A stretch of 64,000 nucleotides of DNA, from positions 186,001-250,000 of the forward strand of contig NZ_VZDQ01000026.1 of the NCBI RefSeq assembly GCF_009602435.1, given 5' to 3'. Under the pieces are notes generated by a model, which was given only the letters and a program-made list of their open reading frames with translations, made no database searches and had not been told where the DNA came from. The position numbers and the translations under genes are program-made. How positions within the stretch are numbered: position 1 is the first letter of the stretch; each line of letters begins with the position of its first letter. This DNA is from Sediminibacillus terrae. GTDB taxonomy: Bacteria > Bacillota > Bacilli > Bacillales > Amphibacillaceae. Of this stretch, positions 36,525 through 46,680 are shown in pieces.

Positions 36525-37763
36525 TTACTTTTCGTCGATCATTGTAAGTCTGCGGGTTTTTTCAGCAACCTGCTCCGGATCCACTTGAATCCTTGCCACA
36601 CCGGACTCCATAGCAGCCTTTGCTACACTAGCCGCCACTGCGGGAGCTACGCGAGAATCGAAAGGAGCAGGGATGACATAATCAGCGTTCAACTCATCTT
36701 CAGTAATCAAAGCTGCAATAGCTTCTGCAGCTGCAATTTTCATTTTTTCATTGATTCGAGTCGCCCGCACATCGAGGGCTCCTCTGAATATTCCAGGAAA
36801 CGCCAGCACATTGTTCACCTGATTCGGAAAGTCTGACCGGCCTGTACCAATGACCCTTGCTCCTGCAGCTTTGGCATCTTCCGGCATGATTTCGGGATCT
36901 GGATTAGCCATTGCAAAGATGATCGGATCATCATTCATACTTTCCACCATCTCTTTGGAAAGCAATCCACCGACAGAAACACCGATGAACACGTCTGCTC
37001 CCGCCATGACTTCTTCCAGCTTTCCTTCCTCGCGTTCCTTATTGGTGATTTTCGCTACTTCATCTTTGACGCCATTCATCCCATAGTTTCTTCCTTCAAA
37101 GATGGCCCCTTTGGAATCACACATAATAATATCTCTGACACCGAGATTATGCAAGAGCTTGATAATTGCGATACCGGCAGCTCCGGCCCCATTGGCCACC
37201 ACTTTTATATCAGAAAACTTCTTATCTACCAATTTTAAAGCATTCAATAGACCGGCAACCGTCACAATCGCTGTGCCATGCTGATCATCATGAAAAATCG
37301 GGATGTTCGTTTCTTTTTTCAATCTTTCTTCGATAATGAAACAATTGGGTGCCGCAATATCCTCCAGGTTCACTCCACCAAAGGTCGGTTCCATCAGTTT
37401 CACTGTTTGAATAATTTCTTCCACATCATGGGTATCAAGACAAATCGGAAAGGAATCTACACCGGCAAAGCTTTTAAACAGGACCGATTTCCCTTCCATA
37501 ACCGGAAGTGCAGCTTCCGGGCCTATATTCCCGAGTCCAAGGACTGCTGAACCATCGCTGACAACGGCTACCATATTGCCTTTCATTGTGTATTCGTAAA
37601 CCGCTTCTTTCCGATCATAAATCTCTTTGCAAGGTTCCGCCACTCCCGGCGAATAAGCTAAACTGAGATCTTTGGCATTTCTCACCGGAATTTTTGTCTG
37701 CGTTGTCAACTTCCCTTGATTTTCCCGATGGATATGTAATGCCTCATCCCTTAAATTAGACAT
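36525..37763 (-). CDS. ytsJ: Malic enzyme (YtsJ-like, NADP-preferring)
   Basis: A 412-residue short bacterial malic enzyme decarboxylating malate to pyruvate. [45 protein letters not shown] (divalent metal and catalysis) and the nucleotide fold [14 protein letters not shown] are present. NADP preference is inferred from B. subtilis YtsJ. ATG 37763 gives the usual MSNLRDEAL start, with AAAGGAG upstream. With pyk and gapB it helps set the pyruvate-malate-NADPH balance. Confidence 0.95.
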   Translation of the reverse strand: MSNLRDEALHIHRENQGKLTTQTKIPVRNAKDLSLAYSPGVAEPCKEIYDRKEAVYEYTMKGNMVAVVSDGSAVLGLGNIGPEAALPVMEGKSVLFKSFAGVDSFPICLDTHDVEEIIQTVKLMEPTFGGVNLEDIAAPNCFIIEERLKKETNIPIFHDDQHGTAIVTVAGLLNALKLVDKKFSDIKVVANGAGAAGIAIIKLLHNLGVRDIIMCDSKGAIFEGRNYGMNGVKDEVAKITNKEREEGKLEEVMAGADVFIGVSVGGLLSKEMVESMNDDPIIFAMANPDPEIMPEDAKAAGARVIGTGRSDFPNQVNNVLAFPGIFRGALDVRATRINEKMKIAAAEAIAALITEDELNADYVIPAPFDSRVAPAVAASVAKAAMESGVARIQVDPEQVAEKTRRLTMIDEK

Positions 37764-37907
37764 CTCCGATCCGCTCCTTTTATCGTTCCGGCCGTTTTTC
37801 AACTGATTCAAATTGGTCTGACCACTTAACTACTCTATTATAACAAAAGCTATATCGGTGTAAAGGTTGACTTTATTACACCGTGAAACTCCGCCGATTC
37901 CCTTTCC

Positions 37908-40900
37908 TTACTTCCGGACCACTACGTTTTCTTTACCGAGCAATTGATAAAGGTTATCCAGGCTTTTCTTGTTGATCTGCATGCAGTAGCTGCTTGACAA
38001 CTGATACGTTTTTTTGCGTCCCGCATGATAAATGATGACCGGACTGCTTCCCGGAAATATGTCGGCTACTTTTCGTATTTGCGATAAAACTTGTTCTTCA
38101 TTGTGCTCCTCCACTTTCAAAAACAATCTCCTTTGGCCGCTTACTTCCAATTGTTCTTCGTCGAACGGAAGGATTTCGGACAGGAGCCACTGCCAACGAT
38201 CATTTCGTAGTTCAACTTTTCCTTTGACGAGGATTATAGACTCTTCCTCCAGCCAGGGGCTGACCTGACGATACAGTTCTGGAAAAATGACGGCTTCCAT
38301 CTGCGCCTTTTCATCCCCCATCGTCATAAAGGCCATCGGATCGCCTCGCTTGGTTCTGATTTTTTTCAGTTCCTGGACGACCGCCCCTGCTTTAAGATTG
38401 TTTTTCCCCGCGAAATCCACCGAGTCTTCGAGAAGCATATACCCTGCACTCCTCAGTTTTTCCCTGTACTTTGCCAAAGGATGACTCGATATATAGATCC
38501 CGAGCACTTCCTTCTCAAAGGTTAGTTTTTGCATATCAGAGAAGTCTTCTGTTTCCTTGTAGGTGACATCCAATTCCAGACTGTTCTGAAAGAGTGAAGG
38601 CTGGTCACCGAACTCACCGAACAATTCCGCCTGCTCCATCGCCTGGTCGACTGTCCCGAGCAGGCTTGCCCGGTTGGCATTGCTTTCATCAAAGGCCCCT
38701 GCCAAGATAAGAGATTCTATGACAGAACGATTCACGGTTTTCAAAGAGACACGCATGCAAAAATCAAAAAGATTTTTGTAGGGGCCGTTGTTTTTTCTTC
38801 CTTGCACTATTTCCCTTACTGCTTGACCGCCTACCCCTTTTATCGACAACATTCCCATACGAATATGGCTGTTCTCGACATGGAATCTGCCGAAGCTTCT
38901 ATTGATCGAAGGTGGCAACACTTTGATTCCCAACTGCTTGGCTTCATTTATATATAGTTGGATTTTTTCCTGATGTCCTGCAGCCGCACCCATGATTTCC
39001 GCCATGAAATGAGCAGGAAAGTGGGCCTTCAAATAAGCAAGCTGGTAAGAAATCATACTATATGCCACCGCATGGCTCCGGTTGAAGCCGTAATTGGAAA
39101 AGCGGACGATCCAGTCAAAAATCTGGCGTGCAGCTTTTTGATCATAACCATTGGCAAGACACCCTTTGAGGAAAGCTTGCTCTTGTTCCTGCATGATACC
39201 ATGCTGTTTTTTGCTTACAGCTCTCCGCAAAATGTCTGCCTGTCCCAACGAAAATCCAGCCATTTTATTGGCAATCTGCATAATTTGTTCTTGATAAACA
39301 AGCACTCCGTATGTTTTTTCCAAAATCGGCTTCAAATCAGGATGGGGGTATTCTATGCTTTCGCGGTTATGTTTGCGGTTGACATATACCGATATATATT
39401 GCATGGGACCCGGTCTGTACAATGCGTTAACTGCCACAACATCCTCAAACGATGTCGGTTGCAGGTCCAGCAGCACACTTTGCATTCCTTTCGACTCCAA
39501 TTGGAATATCCCATTGGTTTGTCCCCGGCGTAGCAATTGAAACGCTGCTTCATCATCCAGAGGGATATCTTTCAAGTCGATTTCCAGCTTTTCCTTCCGC
39601 TCGATTGATTCGGTTATTCGTTCGAGCAGCGACAAGTTCCGCAAACCTAAAAAGTCCATTTTCAGCAAACCAATTGCCTCTAACTCCTTCATCGCAAATT
39701 GTGTCAATGCCACTCCGTTATGACCAGCTATTAACGGGACATGTCGGACCAACGGTTCTTCACTGATCACTATCCCCGCAGCATGAGTCGAAATATGGCG
39801 AGGCAGGCCTTCCAGCCGTGATGCAACCTTGAACAGCACCTGCAGTTTCGGCGACTGTTTGGCATAATTCACTATCGGTTCGCTGGCCTTGACGATGTCA
39901 CTGATCGATTGTGAAGTATGTTGCGGAATCTCCTTTAATATAAAGGCCGCATCCTGTTGATCAATTTGCAATGTTTTGATCAGCTCCCTGATCAGAGAAC
40001 GTGCCGCAAATGTTCCATAGGTGATGATTTGCGCAACATGATCAGGCCCATACTTGTTTTTTACATACTGGATAACTTCTTCTCTTCTGGTATCGGAAAA
40101 ATCGATATCGATATCGGGCATCGATACGCGTTCCGGATTCAAAAAACGTTCAAACAGCAAGTCGTATTTGACTGGATCCACTTCCGTTATCCCCAACACA
40201 TATGCAACAAGTGAACCTGCAGCAGATCCACGGCCAGGCCCGACCATGATTCCATTTTGTTTGGCAAAGCGGATGAAATCCCAAACGATTAGGAAGTAAT
40301 CGCTGAATTGCATCGAATTGATCACTTCTAACTCGTAGTCCAGGCGTTGTTTAACCTGCTCAGACACATGTCCGTATTTATCAAAAATAAAATCATAGCA
40401 CAATTTAGTTAAATATTCATCTGCCGAGCCTTCTCCGGGAACCGGATAAGACGGCAGCATCCTCCCGTCAAGCTGAAGCTCGACATTGCATTCAGCCGCT
40501 ATTTCACCGGTTTTCTCCAGTGCCTCCGGCCAGAATTGAAACGCATTCCGCAATTCTTGTTTTGATTTCAGAAAATCGGCTGTATCGTCGTGTTTTGTTT
40601 CAGGTGCCCATTTCTCGCCATTTCTCATTGATAGAAGAACGTCATACGCATGGCGGTCGCCTTCACGTAAATAACGTACATTACTAACAGCTACCGCCGG
40701 AATGGTGGTCGTTTTGCTGAACATTTTCCAATCTTCCAAGTGAGCAGATTCCCCGATGCTGCAATCGATTCCCAAATAAAAGGCGTCCTGACTGAACAAT
40801 TGTTGACACTGTTTGAATAAACCTGCCAATCGTTCGAAAGGAAAGCTTTCCAGACAGTTTTTCGTTATAGGAATGATGCCTGTCACATCTTCAACAAAGC

Positions 40901-41231
40901 CATCCAATTGTTCCATCGTTGTCGACTGTGTCTCTTCCAACTGAAGCGCCGTGCTCAGCTTCAACAATTGTTGATAGCCCTGATTATTCTGAGCCAGCAG
41001 GATGCAGGGCAACCGCTCGTCTTCCAGTTCCACCGCCATACCCAAAATGGGCTTGATTCCCTTGGCAACACAAGCCTGGTAAAATGGCACAGCCCCATGA
41101 AACACTGCATCATCCGTCAATGCGAGAGACTCATAACCCAATTCTCCCGCTTTTTCCACCAACTGACTTATATGTATGGTGCTTTTCATTAAACTGTAGC
41201 CGCTTCGCACTTGTAAATGTGAGAAATCCAT
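37908..41231 (-). CDS. dnaE: DNA polymerase III alpha subunit, DnaE type
   Basis: A 1107-residue C-family polymerase lacking a proofreading exonuclease, the Bacillota lagging-strand primer-extending enzyme (PolC is the main replicase). Domains are an N-terminal PHP (HLQVRSGYSLMKSTIHI), a catalytic palm with the aspartate cluster PDIDIDFSDTRREEV and GRGSAAGSLVAYVLGI, the fingers/tandem HhH region, and a C-terminal OB fold (LVKGKVELRNDRWQWLLSE). The length is normal. Divergent from ytrH. Confidence 0.97.
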   Translation of the reverse strand: MDFSHLQVRSGYSLMKSTIHISQLVEKAGELGYESLALTDDAVFHGAVPFYQACVAKGIKPILGMAVELEDERLPCILLAQNNQGYQQLLKLSTALQLEETQSTTMEQLDGFVEDVTGIIPITKNCLESFPFERLAGLFKQCQQLFSQDAFYLGIDCSIGESAHLEDWKMFSKTTTIPAVAVSNVRYLREGDRHAYDVLLSMRNGEKWAPETKHDDTADFLKSKQELRNAFQFWPEALEKTGEIAAECNVELQLDGRMLPSYPVPGEGSADEYLTKLCYDFIFDKYGHVSEQVKQRLDYELEVINSMQFSDYFLIVWDFIRFAKQNGIMVGPGRGSAAGSLVAYVLGITEVDPVKYDLLFERFLNPERVSMPDIDIDFSDTRREEVIQYVKNKYGPDHVAQIITYGTFAARSLIRELIKTLQIDQQDAAFILKEIPQHTSQSISDIVKASEPIVNYAKQSPKLQVLFKVASRLEGLPRHISTHAAGIVISEEPLVRHVPLIAGHNGVALTQFAMKELEAIGLLKMDFLGLRNLSLLERITESIERKEKLEIDLKDIPLDDEAAFQLLRRGQTNGIFQLESKGMQSVLLDLQPTSFEDVVAVNALYRPGPMQYISVYVNRKHNRESIEYPHPDLKPILEKTYGVLVYQEQIMQIANKMAGFSLGQADILRRAVSKKQHGIMQEQEQAFLKGCLANGYDQKAARQIFDWIVRFSNYGFNRSHAVAYSMISYQLAYLKAHFPAHFMAEIMGAAAGHQEKIQLYINEAKQLGIKVLPPSINRSFGRFHVENSHIRMGMLSIKGVGGQAVREIVQGRKNNGPYKNLFDFCMRVSLKTVNRSVIESLILAGAFDESNANRASLLGTVDQAMEQAELFGEFGDQPSLFQNSLELDVTYKETEDFSDMQKLTFEKEVLGIYISSHPLAKYREKLRSAGYMLLEDSVDFAGKNNLKAGAVVQELKKIRTKRGDPMAFMTMGDEKAQMEAVIFPELYRQVSPWLEEESIILVKGKVELRNDRWQWLLSEILPFDEEQLEVSGQRRLFLKVEEHNEEQVLSQIRKVADIFPGSSPVIIYHAGRKKTYQLSSSYCMQINKKSLDNLYQLLGKENVVVRK

Positions 41232-41303
41232 ATATAATACCTTCCTTTACCTTACTATCCTATTATAGCCGATAGGTTTGCCAGATTAAATGATAACCGC
41301 TTA

Positions 41304-41332
41304 TCATAACTTGTCTTTTCTCCTCATAAACT
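41304..41332 (+). promoter_or_regulatory. Possible sigma-E promoter of ytrHI
   Basis: TCATAAC (41304-41310) and CATAAACT (41325-41332), 14 nt apart, resemble mother-cell sigma-E elements with one or two mismatches. ytrH and ytrI are mother-cell sporulation genes in B. subtilis. Confidence 0.4.
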
Positions 41333-41397
41333 GAAAAGAGAACCCGCACACCGATTGTCATTCGGATGTTAAAAGGTTGAGAGGGGAGGAAAGGAGT

Positions 41398-41730
41398 ATG
41401 GAGGAAAGGTTTGTGTTCTCCCTGATCCACTGCTATTTCATCGCTTTAGGGGTGATCATGGGGGGATCGATCATAGGCAGTATCGGTTATTTGGCCACGG
41501 GTGATCCGCCTTTGACATCGGTCACAACTGTCGCAAGAAAATTGAGGATATGGGCTATCGTAGCTGCTATCGGGGGGACGTTCGATGCCATTTCCAATTT
41601 TGAAAAGGGGATTTTTCAAGGTTCCACCCTGGACATCGTAAAGCAAGTATTGCTCATTGTGACAGCCATGGGAGGCGTGCAAACTTCCATCCTCGTCATC
41701 GAGTGGTTCACGCAGGAGGATATAGAATAA
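41398..41730 (+). CDS. ytrH: Sporulation membrane protein YtrH
   Basis: A 110-residue protein with three hydrophobic segments (FVFSLIHCYFIALGVIMGGS, then IWAIVAAIGGTFDAI and QVLLIVTAMGGVQTSILV), matching YtrH. In Bacillus it is needed with YtrI for proper spore formation or resistance. I chose ATG 41398 over 41377 because GGGGAGG is well placed. ytrI starts at the next base after the stop. Confidence 0.9.
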   Translation: MEERFVFSLIHCYFIALGVIMGGSIIGSIGYLATGDPPLTSVTTVARKLRIWAIVAAIGGTFDAISNFEKGIFQGSTLDIVKQVLLIVTAMGGVQTSILVIEWFTQEDIE

Positions 41731-42234
41731 ATGCACATACCTCCCTATTATAAAAAAGAAAGCTGGCAGCGATTTTTTGCAGGAGGATTTTTTGGCGCCA
41801 TTGTTGCCTTTATCATTTACTTATATATGTACGGTCAATATTATGAAAAATGGCTGGAAGATAATATGAATTTACGATCACAAATAGCAGAACTGGAGAA
41901 ACAAAATGAAGCACTGTTGGAAAACGAAAAGGAATTGGATGAAAAAACAAAGGAAAAAGTGGTAGTGAAGTCGATTGTGGTCGAAATCGACAACGCCGAG
42001 CAACTAAAACTCGACAGGCTAATTGTCCACCAGTTGCAGGATGCTATAAAAGAAGAGATTGCCAGCGTGGTCGGCCAGGACATCGCAAGTTTGTCCGAAA
42101 ATGATCAATTACTGATTTCCACGCTCGAAAACACCGTCTATCGTGTCGAGGATATCGACTATACAGCGAGCATCAACCAACTCGTTATCGCTCCAACCCT
42201 GAAATTACACCTTTCTCTTGATTTCTCCACATAA
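41731..42234 (+). CDS. ytrI: Sporulation membrane protein YtrI
   Basis: A 167-residue protein with one N-terminal membrane helix (about 15-38, FFAGGFFGAIVAFIIYLYMYG), then a coiled coil (about 45-85, LRSQIAELEKQNEALLENE) and a C-terminal domain of mixed fold. It begins immediately after ytrH with GGAGG overlapping the ytrH end, so the pair is co-translated and probably forms a membrane complex. Confidence 0.9.
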   Translation: MHIPPYYKKESWQRFFAGGFFGAIVAFIIYLYMYGQYYEKWLEDNMNLRSQIAELEKQNEALLENEKELDEKTKEKVVVKSIVVEIDNAEQLKLDRLIVHQLQDAIKEEIASVVGQDIASLSENDQLLISTLENTVYRVEDIDYTASINQLVIAPTLKLHLSLDFST

Positions 42235-42235
42235 A

Positions 42236-42285
42236 TAAAATCAGGACTCATCGCTGCCTTCATGGCAAGAGCAGTCCTGATTTCA
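42236..42285. terminator. Bidirectional terminator between ytrI and nrnA
   Basis: ATCAGGACT/AGTCCTGAT (42240-42248 and 42273-42281) with internal GC pairing lies between convergent genes; T-rich tails are short. Confidence 0.65.
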
Positions 42286-42298
42286 GATGTTCGGCCCA

Positions 42299-43249
42299 TT
42301 AATCGAATTTATAGCTCGCGCACACATTCTCCATATCACTTATAACGTTTTCTGTTTCTTCCCAGTTTGTTACGGTAGCACCTGCAGCCATCGGATGGCC
42401 TCCGCCATTGTATTTCGCAGCAATTTCATTCACTACCGGTCCTTTTGAACGAAGTCGGACACGAATAATATCCTCCTCTTCCACGAAGAAAGCCCATGCT
42501 TTGATTCCTTCCATGTCTCCAAGGATTCCCACGAACTGGCTCGTTTCAAGAGAGGTGACTCCAAATTCTTCCAAAGTTTTCCGAGGGATTTTTACATTGC
42601 AAAAACCGGCCTCGCTGATTTTAAAGTGCTGGAGGATATACCCTTTCAGCCTTGCTACATTTGGTTTGGTATTATAAAGAGCATCGTAAAGCTTTGGCCG
42701 GTCAAACTCATACGTGACCAGTTCAGAGGCATATTGAAAGGTCTTCTTGGTAGCGCTCGGGAATAAGAACCTTCCAGTATCCCCTACTATTCCTGCATAA
42801 ATTAACCGAGCCGCCTTATCATTGAAAGCAAACCCCATATCTCTTCCTTCTACATACAACTCATATATCATTTCACTGGTAGAGCTGGCCTTTGTTTCCA
42901 CCCAGGCATAGTCGCCATACGGGTCCACATCAGGATGATGGTCGATCTTGATCAGCTCTTTGCCTTTCTTGTAACGTTGATCTGCGATCCGTGCCTGGTT
43001 GGCGGTATCACATACTATGACTAGTGCTGCTTCATATAATTCATCTGTCACTGTATCCATTTTTGCCAAAAAACTGAGAGAAGGGTCCTCATCACCTACG
43101 AGATAGACAGCTTTTTCGGGAAAAGAATGCTTGATCAACTCGCCCAATCCGGCTTGGGAACCGAAGGCATCCGGGTCGGGCCTCACGTGCCTATGAATAA
43201 TGATTGTCTGGTATTGCTTGATTTTTTCTAGTATTTCCTTGTTTTTCAT
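42299..43249 (-). CDS. nrnA: Oligoribonuclease / pAp phosphatase NrnA (DHH family)
   Basis: A 316-residue DHH-DHHA1 phosphoesterase that degrades short RNAs and 3'-phosphoadenosine-5'-phosphate. Motifs are HRHVRPDPDAFGSQ (I), VIVCDTANQAR (II), KIDHHPDVD (III, DHH) and VGDTGRF (IV), with the DHHA1 GGGHPMAAGA at the C-terminus. Length fits B. subtilis YtqI. It converges on ytrI and is divergent from ytpI. Confidence 0.96.
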   Translation of the reverse strand: MKNKEILEKIKQYQTIIIHRHVRPDPDAFGSQAGLGELIKHSFPEKAVYLVGDEDPSLSFLAKMDTVTDELYEAALVIVCDTANQARIADQRYKKGKELIKIDHHPDVDPYGDYAWVETKASSTSEMIYELYVEGRDMGFAFNDKAARLIYAGIVGDTGRFLFPSATKKTFQYASELVTYEFDRPKLYDALYNTKPNVARLKGYILQHFKISEAGFCNVKIPRKTLEEFGVTSLETSQFVGILGDMEGIKAWAFFVEEEDIIRVRLRSKGPVVNEIAAKYNGGGHPMAAGATVTNWEETENVISDMENVCASYKFD

Positions 43250-43351
43250 CGAAACACTCCCTTTGGAATAATCTTATTTTAGTCCTAGCAAAACGAGTGA
43301 AAAAAAGCTACAATGGAGACGTTGTAAAATAAGGTTAGGAGTAGATTTTTC

Positions 43352-43642
43352 ATGGTAATTTTCCCTATCATCATTATGGTTTCCTTAATTTTGTACGTCT
43401 ATTATAAGGTAGCAATTCTCAGAAGTAACGATACATTGAATCAATTGTATATGAATGCCAAAGGAAAAATCTGCTTAGGCATCTTTGTTGTGTTCTTCGG
43501 TGTAAACCAATACCTGTATTACCAGACACAGCTCGCCCTATACATCGGGATTGTCTTTTTCCTGCTGGGTGCCATGCAATTGGTGGATGGTTATAAACGT
43601 GCACGCCATTACCGGAAAGAACAAAAAAGGCTTTCAAGATAA
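43352..43642 (+). CDS. ytpI: YtpI-like small membrane protein
   Basis: A 96-residue protein with three hydrophobic stretches (first VIFPIIIMVSLILYVYYK, then KICLGIFVVFFGVNQYLYY, then IGIVFFLLGAMQLVDGY) and a basic tail. Matches YtpI by sequence and by position between nrnA and ytoI. Function unknown. Confidence 0.83.
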   Translation: MVIFPIIIMVSLILYVYYKVAILRSNDTLNQLYMNAKGKICLGIFVVFFGVNQYLYYQTQLALYIGIVFFLLGAMQLVDGYKRARHYRKEQKRLSR

Positions 43643-43707
43643 TATATGTATATGAAGAAGCAGGAGCAGCCTGCTTGGAGCCGGCCCTCTGCGGCCGGCG
43701 TCTCACT

Positions 43708-45033
43708 CTATCTGTCGATCAGTTGGGCAAGCAACAAGGCCTTTCCGACTAACACTTTCTCGTTGAAAACTTCGATGTCCACCTTTGCGAATTTTCTTCC
43801 GGCCTCAAGCAGCCTAGGCCGAATCTCCAGCATACTTTCCAATTGCACCGGCTTGATAAAGTAAATCGATAGATTTTCCACTACTAAATCGCCTTTTTTA
43901 TACTGTCGCAGGAGCCTGCTCGAAGCTTCGGTGACAAAGGAAGTGAACACACCGTAGGATAATGTGCCAAGCTGGTTTGTCATTTGTGGAGTGACCACCG
44001 AGCGGTAAATGGCCGGGCTGTCCCCATCCTCCACAACGTCCAGCCTGCTTGTAACAAGATCGTCGATTGTCTCTCCAACATGTGGTTGTCGCTGTATGTG
44101 CTGTAACGCTTTTAGCACATCCTGTCTGGAAACAAGCCCCTCCAACTTTTGAGAGGGTCCGACAACAGGCATGATTTCGATTCCTTCCCATACCATCATA
44201 TGGGCAGCATAAGTCAACGATGTTTCCTTTTGCACAGTCATCGGATTCCTGGTCATCACTTTTTCTACAGAAATAGACTTGTCTTTTCCTATTATATCCT
44301 TGGATGTCACCATGCCGATGACACGATTGTTTTCATCGACAACCGGATAGCGACTGTGTGTTGTTTGTTCATTCAATTGATACCATTTTGCCAGTTTGTC
44401 CTTCGCTGTCATTAAAACGACCTCGTTTTTCGAAGTATAGATATCTCCGACAAGGACAATTTCTTTTTTTATCAATTGGTCATAAATCGCTCTGTTGATC
44501 ATGGCTGCAACGGTAAAGGTATCATAACTGGTCGATATAATCGGGAGTTTTTTTTCATCTGCCAGCCGTTTTACATGTTCATCTGTATCAAAACCACCGG
44601 TTATCAGTACGGCCGCCCCCTCCTGGATTGCCAGTTCATGGGCACCCACCCTGTTGCCGACGATCAACAAAGAGTCTCTTTCGGTGTACCGCATCATGGC
44701 ATCCAGTTTCATGGCACCGATCACAAACTTATTCAACGTTTTGTGAAGCCCTTCTCTCCCGCCTAATACTTGGCCGTCGACAATACTGATTATTTCTGCA
44801 AACGTTAAATGCTCAAAATTCTCTTTTTTCTTCGTTTCTATTCTAATCGTGCCGACACGTTCGATCGTGCTGACCATCCCCTGATTTTCCGCTTCTTTGA
44901 TAGCACGGTAAGCTGTTCCTTCACTGACGTTCAACTCTTTTGCGATCTGTCTTACGGAAATTTTGTGTCCGACTGTCAGTGAATCAATGAACGCGAGGAT
45001 TTGTTCATGTTTGGTAGCCAAGCCATTCACCAT
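43708..45033 (-). CDS. ytoI: HTH-DRTGG-CBS-hotdog regulatory protein YtoI
   Basis: A 441-residue multidomain protein. It has an N-terminal helix-turn-helix (about 20-60, KISVRQIAKELNVSEGTAYRA), a DRTGG domain (about 75-180), a CBS pair (about 195-310, with RYPVVDENNRVIGMVTSKDI and MPVVG...LEGLVSRQD), and a C-terminal hot-dog thioesterase-like region (about 335-441). CBS pairs usually bind adenine nucleotides, so it may link energy or cyclic-di-AMP-type signals to transcription. No target is known. Typical length. Confidence 0.9.
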   Translation of the reverse strand: MVNGLATKHEQILAFIDSLTVGHKISVRQIAKELNVSEGTAYRAIKEAENQGMVSTIERVGTIRIETKKKENFEHLTFAEIISIVDGQVLGGREGLHKTLNKFVIGAMKLDAMMRYTERDSLLIVGNRVGAHELAIQEGAAVLITGGFDTDEHVKRLADEKKLPIISTSYDTFTVAAMINRAIYDQLIKKEIVLVGDIYTSKNEVVLMTAKDKLAKWYQLNEQTTHSRYPVVDENNRVIGMVTSKDIIGKDKSISVEKVMTRNPMTVQKETSLTYAAHMMVWEGIEIMPVVGPSQKLEGLVSRQDVLKALQHIQRQPHVGETIDDLVTSRLDVVEDGDSPAIYRSVVTPQMTNQLGTLSYGVFTSFVTEASSRLLRQYKKGDLVVENLSIYFIKPVQLESMLEIRPRLLEAGRKFAKVDIEVFNEKVLVGKALLLAQLIDR

Positions 45034-45094
45034 TCTTTCATCTGTACTAATAATTTTTATCTACTTGTTATTATACAGATGTTCGGCGCTGCCT

Positions 45095-45322
45095 TCAATT
45101 TTTACCAGTTGCCACCCGTCGCTCATTTCCTTGTTCCATGACCGGAGGCTTGGTCATTTGTAAAAGTGTAGCCAGATTTGCCCCTGCGACAAGAAGGAAA
45201 AACGCGAGCCAGCCCGCCCAGAAGTATCCCGCAGCCGGGCCTGCCTGTCTCCCGATTTCCGGCCAAGCCACGTATAAAAAGAAACAAGCCAACAATATTC
45301 TCAACAATGCATACTGTTTCAC
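45095..45322 (-). CDS. Small two-helix membrane protein, unknown
   Basis: 75 residues with two hydrophobic helices (ALLRILLACFFLYVAW and YFWAGWLAFFLLVAGANLA) and a basic tail. GTG start with GGGGGTG five nt upstream. No recognised family. Placed 60 bp upstream of nothing else on its strand before ytoI, so it may be transcribed with or near ytoI. The frame is well formed and has a good ribosome site; reality is likely but unproven. Confidence 0.55.
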   Translation of the reverse strand: MKQYALLRILLACFFLYVAWPEIGRQAGPAAGYFWAGWLAFFLLVAGANLATLLQMTKPPVMEQGNERRVATGKN

Positions 45323-45865
45323 CTATTCACCCCCATCTGTTTGGTTGTACTATTGTATGCGTCGTCCAGAAGGTACATGCTCTTCAAAAGCAAAACCCGC
45401 AGTCGCTCACTGTTTTCACCGATGCTTCTCCTGTTTGCTCCGACGTTCTCCAAGCGTATTTGGTTCACTTTCGCATGTGGCGGTGTGATTTTCACTCGTG
45501 ACCAAATAAAAACCGAACGATTCGTCAGTGGCCACTGAAAAAGTCCTTTCTAATCTAGACGAATCGCTTATCGGTCGATGCTTGCCGCGGGCACGGCCTC
45601 AGCCAACTTGGTCAAGAAGATCGCTTGACCAAGTGGATCTTCGGCTCGCGCCCATTCCTCCGGAGTCTGCGCTCCTCGCCTCCGTTGGATGGAATAAAAC
45701 CGCTTAGGTACACGATGAGCACTTGGAGTTTGATTTGGTTTTTGCTTTAATGGCCATGCTTAAGTTGTCCCTGCCTCTTAAGACCTCGAAGGGGGAGGCG
45801 CAGGAGCTTTACGAGGCTGTTCCTGCCGTCGATTAACCACGAGCAATGAAATTGATGATTTTCAA
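45323..45865. repeat. Composite repeat region without genes
   Basis: A 590-bp gap. A segment at 45499-45520 (GTGACCAAATAAAAACCGAA) and a minus-strand segment at 45735-45777 (GGGACAACTTAAGCATGGCC) are degenerate members of the terminator-associated repeat. Between them lies a GC-rich REP-like block (45577-45690) with a perfect 11-bp inverted repeat, ACTTGGTCAAG (45606-45616) and its complement (45624-45634). No gene is visible. Confidence 0.6.
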
Positions 45866-45902
45866 TAAAAAAAGAACCCCCGCCGTATCAGGCAGAAGCT
45901 CT
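45866..45902 (-). terminator. Terminator of ytkL
   Basis: AGAGCTTCTGCC pairs with GGCGGGGGTTCT, including several G-T pairs (45902-45873), followed by T7 on the minus strand. Confidence 0.75.
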
Positions 45903-45913
45903 TATCATATCTG

Positions 45914-46594
45914 TTAAAGATCAATCGATTGACCCGGTTTAAGTGCTATGCCCTTTCCAGGTTTCACTTTCTCTGCAAATGCGTCCCCGTCCTGCTCAAT
46001 CAATGGAAATGTATTATAGTGAATAGGCACAACCTGCTTCGCATTGACCCATTCCGCAGCGACCAACGCATCTTCCGGTCCCATGGTGAAATTATCACCT
46101 ATCGGCAGTAATGCAAGGTCTATTTCATTCCTCTCACCGATTAATTTCAAATCGGAAAACAGACCTGTGTCACCTGCGTGATAAATCGTTTTCCCCTCTA
46201 CCGTCAACAGAATTCCAGCCGGCATCCCGGTGTAAATGCTCTCGCCATTTTCATCCGTGAAAGCAGAACCATGAAATGCCTGCGTGAGTTTGACCTTCCC
46301 AAAATCGAACTGATGAGCACCGCCGATATGCATTGGATGGGTATTCAACCCCCGTGATGACAAGTAGTTTGCCAATTCGTTCGGTGCCACTACCAGAGAA
46401 TCATTCCGTTTAGCGATATCGAGGGTATCACCAACATGATCGTTGTGACCATGCGTCAGCAAAATGACATCCGCTTCGACCTTGCTTGCATCAAGGTCGG
46501 ATGCTCCATTTCCTGTGATGAATGGATCAATAAAAATCTTATGTTTTTCCGTCACTACCTTCACAGCTGATTGACCGTGGAAAGACACTTTCAT
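45914..46594 (-). CDS. ytkL: Metallo-beta-lactamase-fold hydrolase YtkL (UPF0173)
   Basis: A 226-residue MBL-fold protein with the metal motif HGHNDH (H48, H50, D52, H53), later [10 protein letters not shown] and a C-terminal VPIHYNTFP histidine. The UPF0173 family has no established substrate. The ATG at 46594 is favoured over the GTG at 46603 because GAGGAG sits eight nt before it. It lies 86 bp downstream of the aminopropyltransferase gene on the same strand; the gap is short enough for read-through. Confidence 0.92.
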   Translation of the reverse strand: MKVSFHGQSAVKVVTEKHKIFIDPFITGNGASDLDASKVEADVILLTHGHNDHVGDTLDIAKRNDSLVVAPNELANYLSSRGLNTHPMHIGGAHQFDFGKVKLTQAFHGSAFTDENGESIYTGMPAGILLTVEGKTIYHAGDTGLFSDLKLIGERNEIDLALLPIGDNFTMGPEDALVAAEWVNAKQVVPIHYNTFPLIEQDGDAFAEKVKPGKGIALKPGQSIDL

Positions 46595-46680
46595 TTCTCT
46601 CACTCCTCATAGTTTATCGTTAATTTCATCCTAGCAAGACAAAATGCTCTATTCAAACGTTATACCCTTTTTCATCATTT

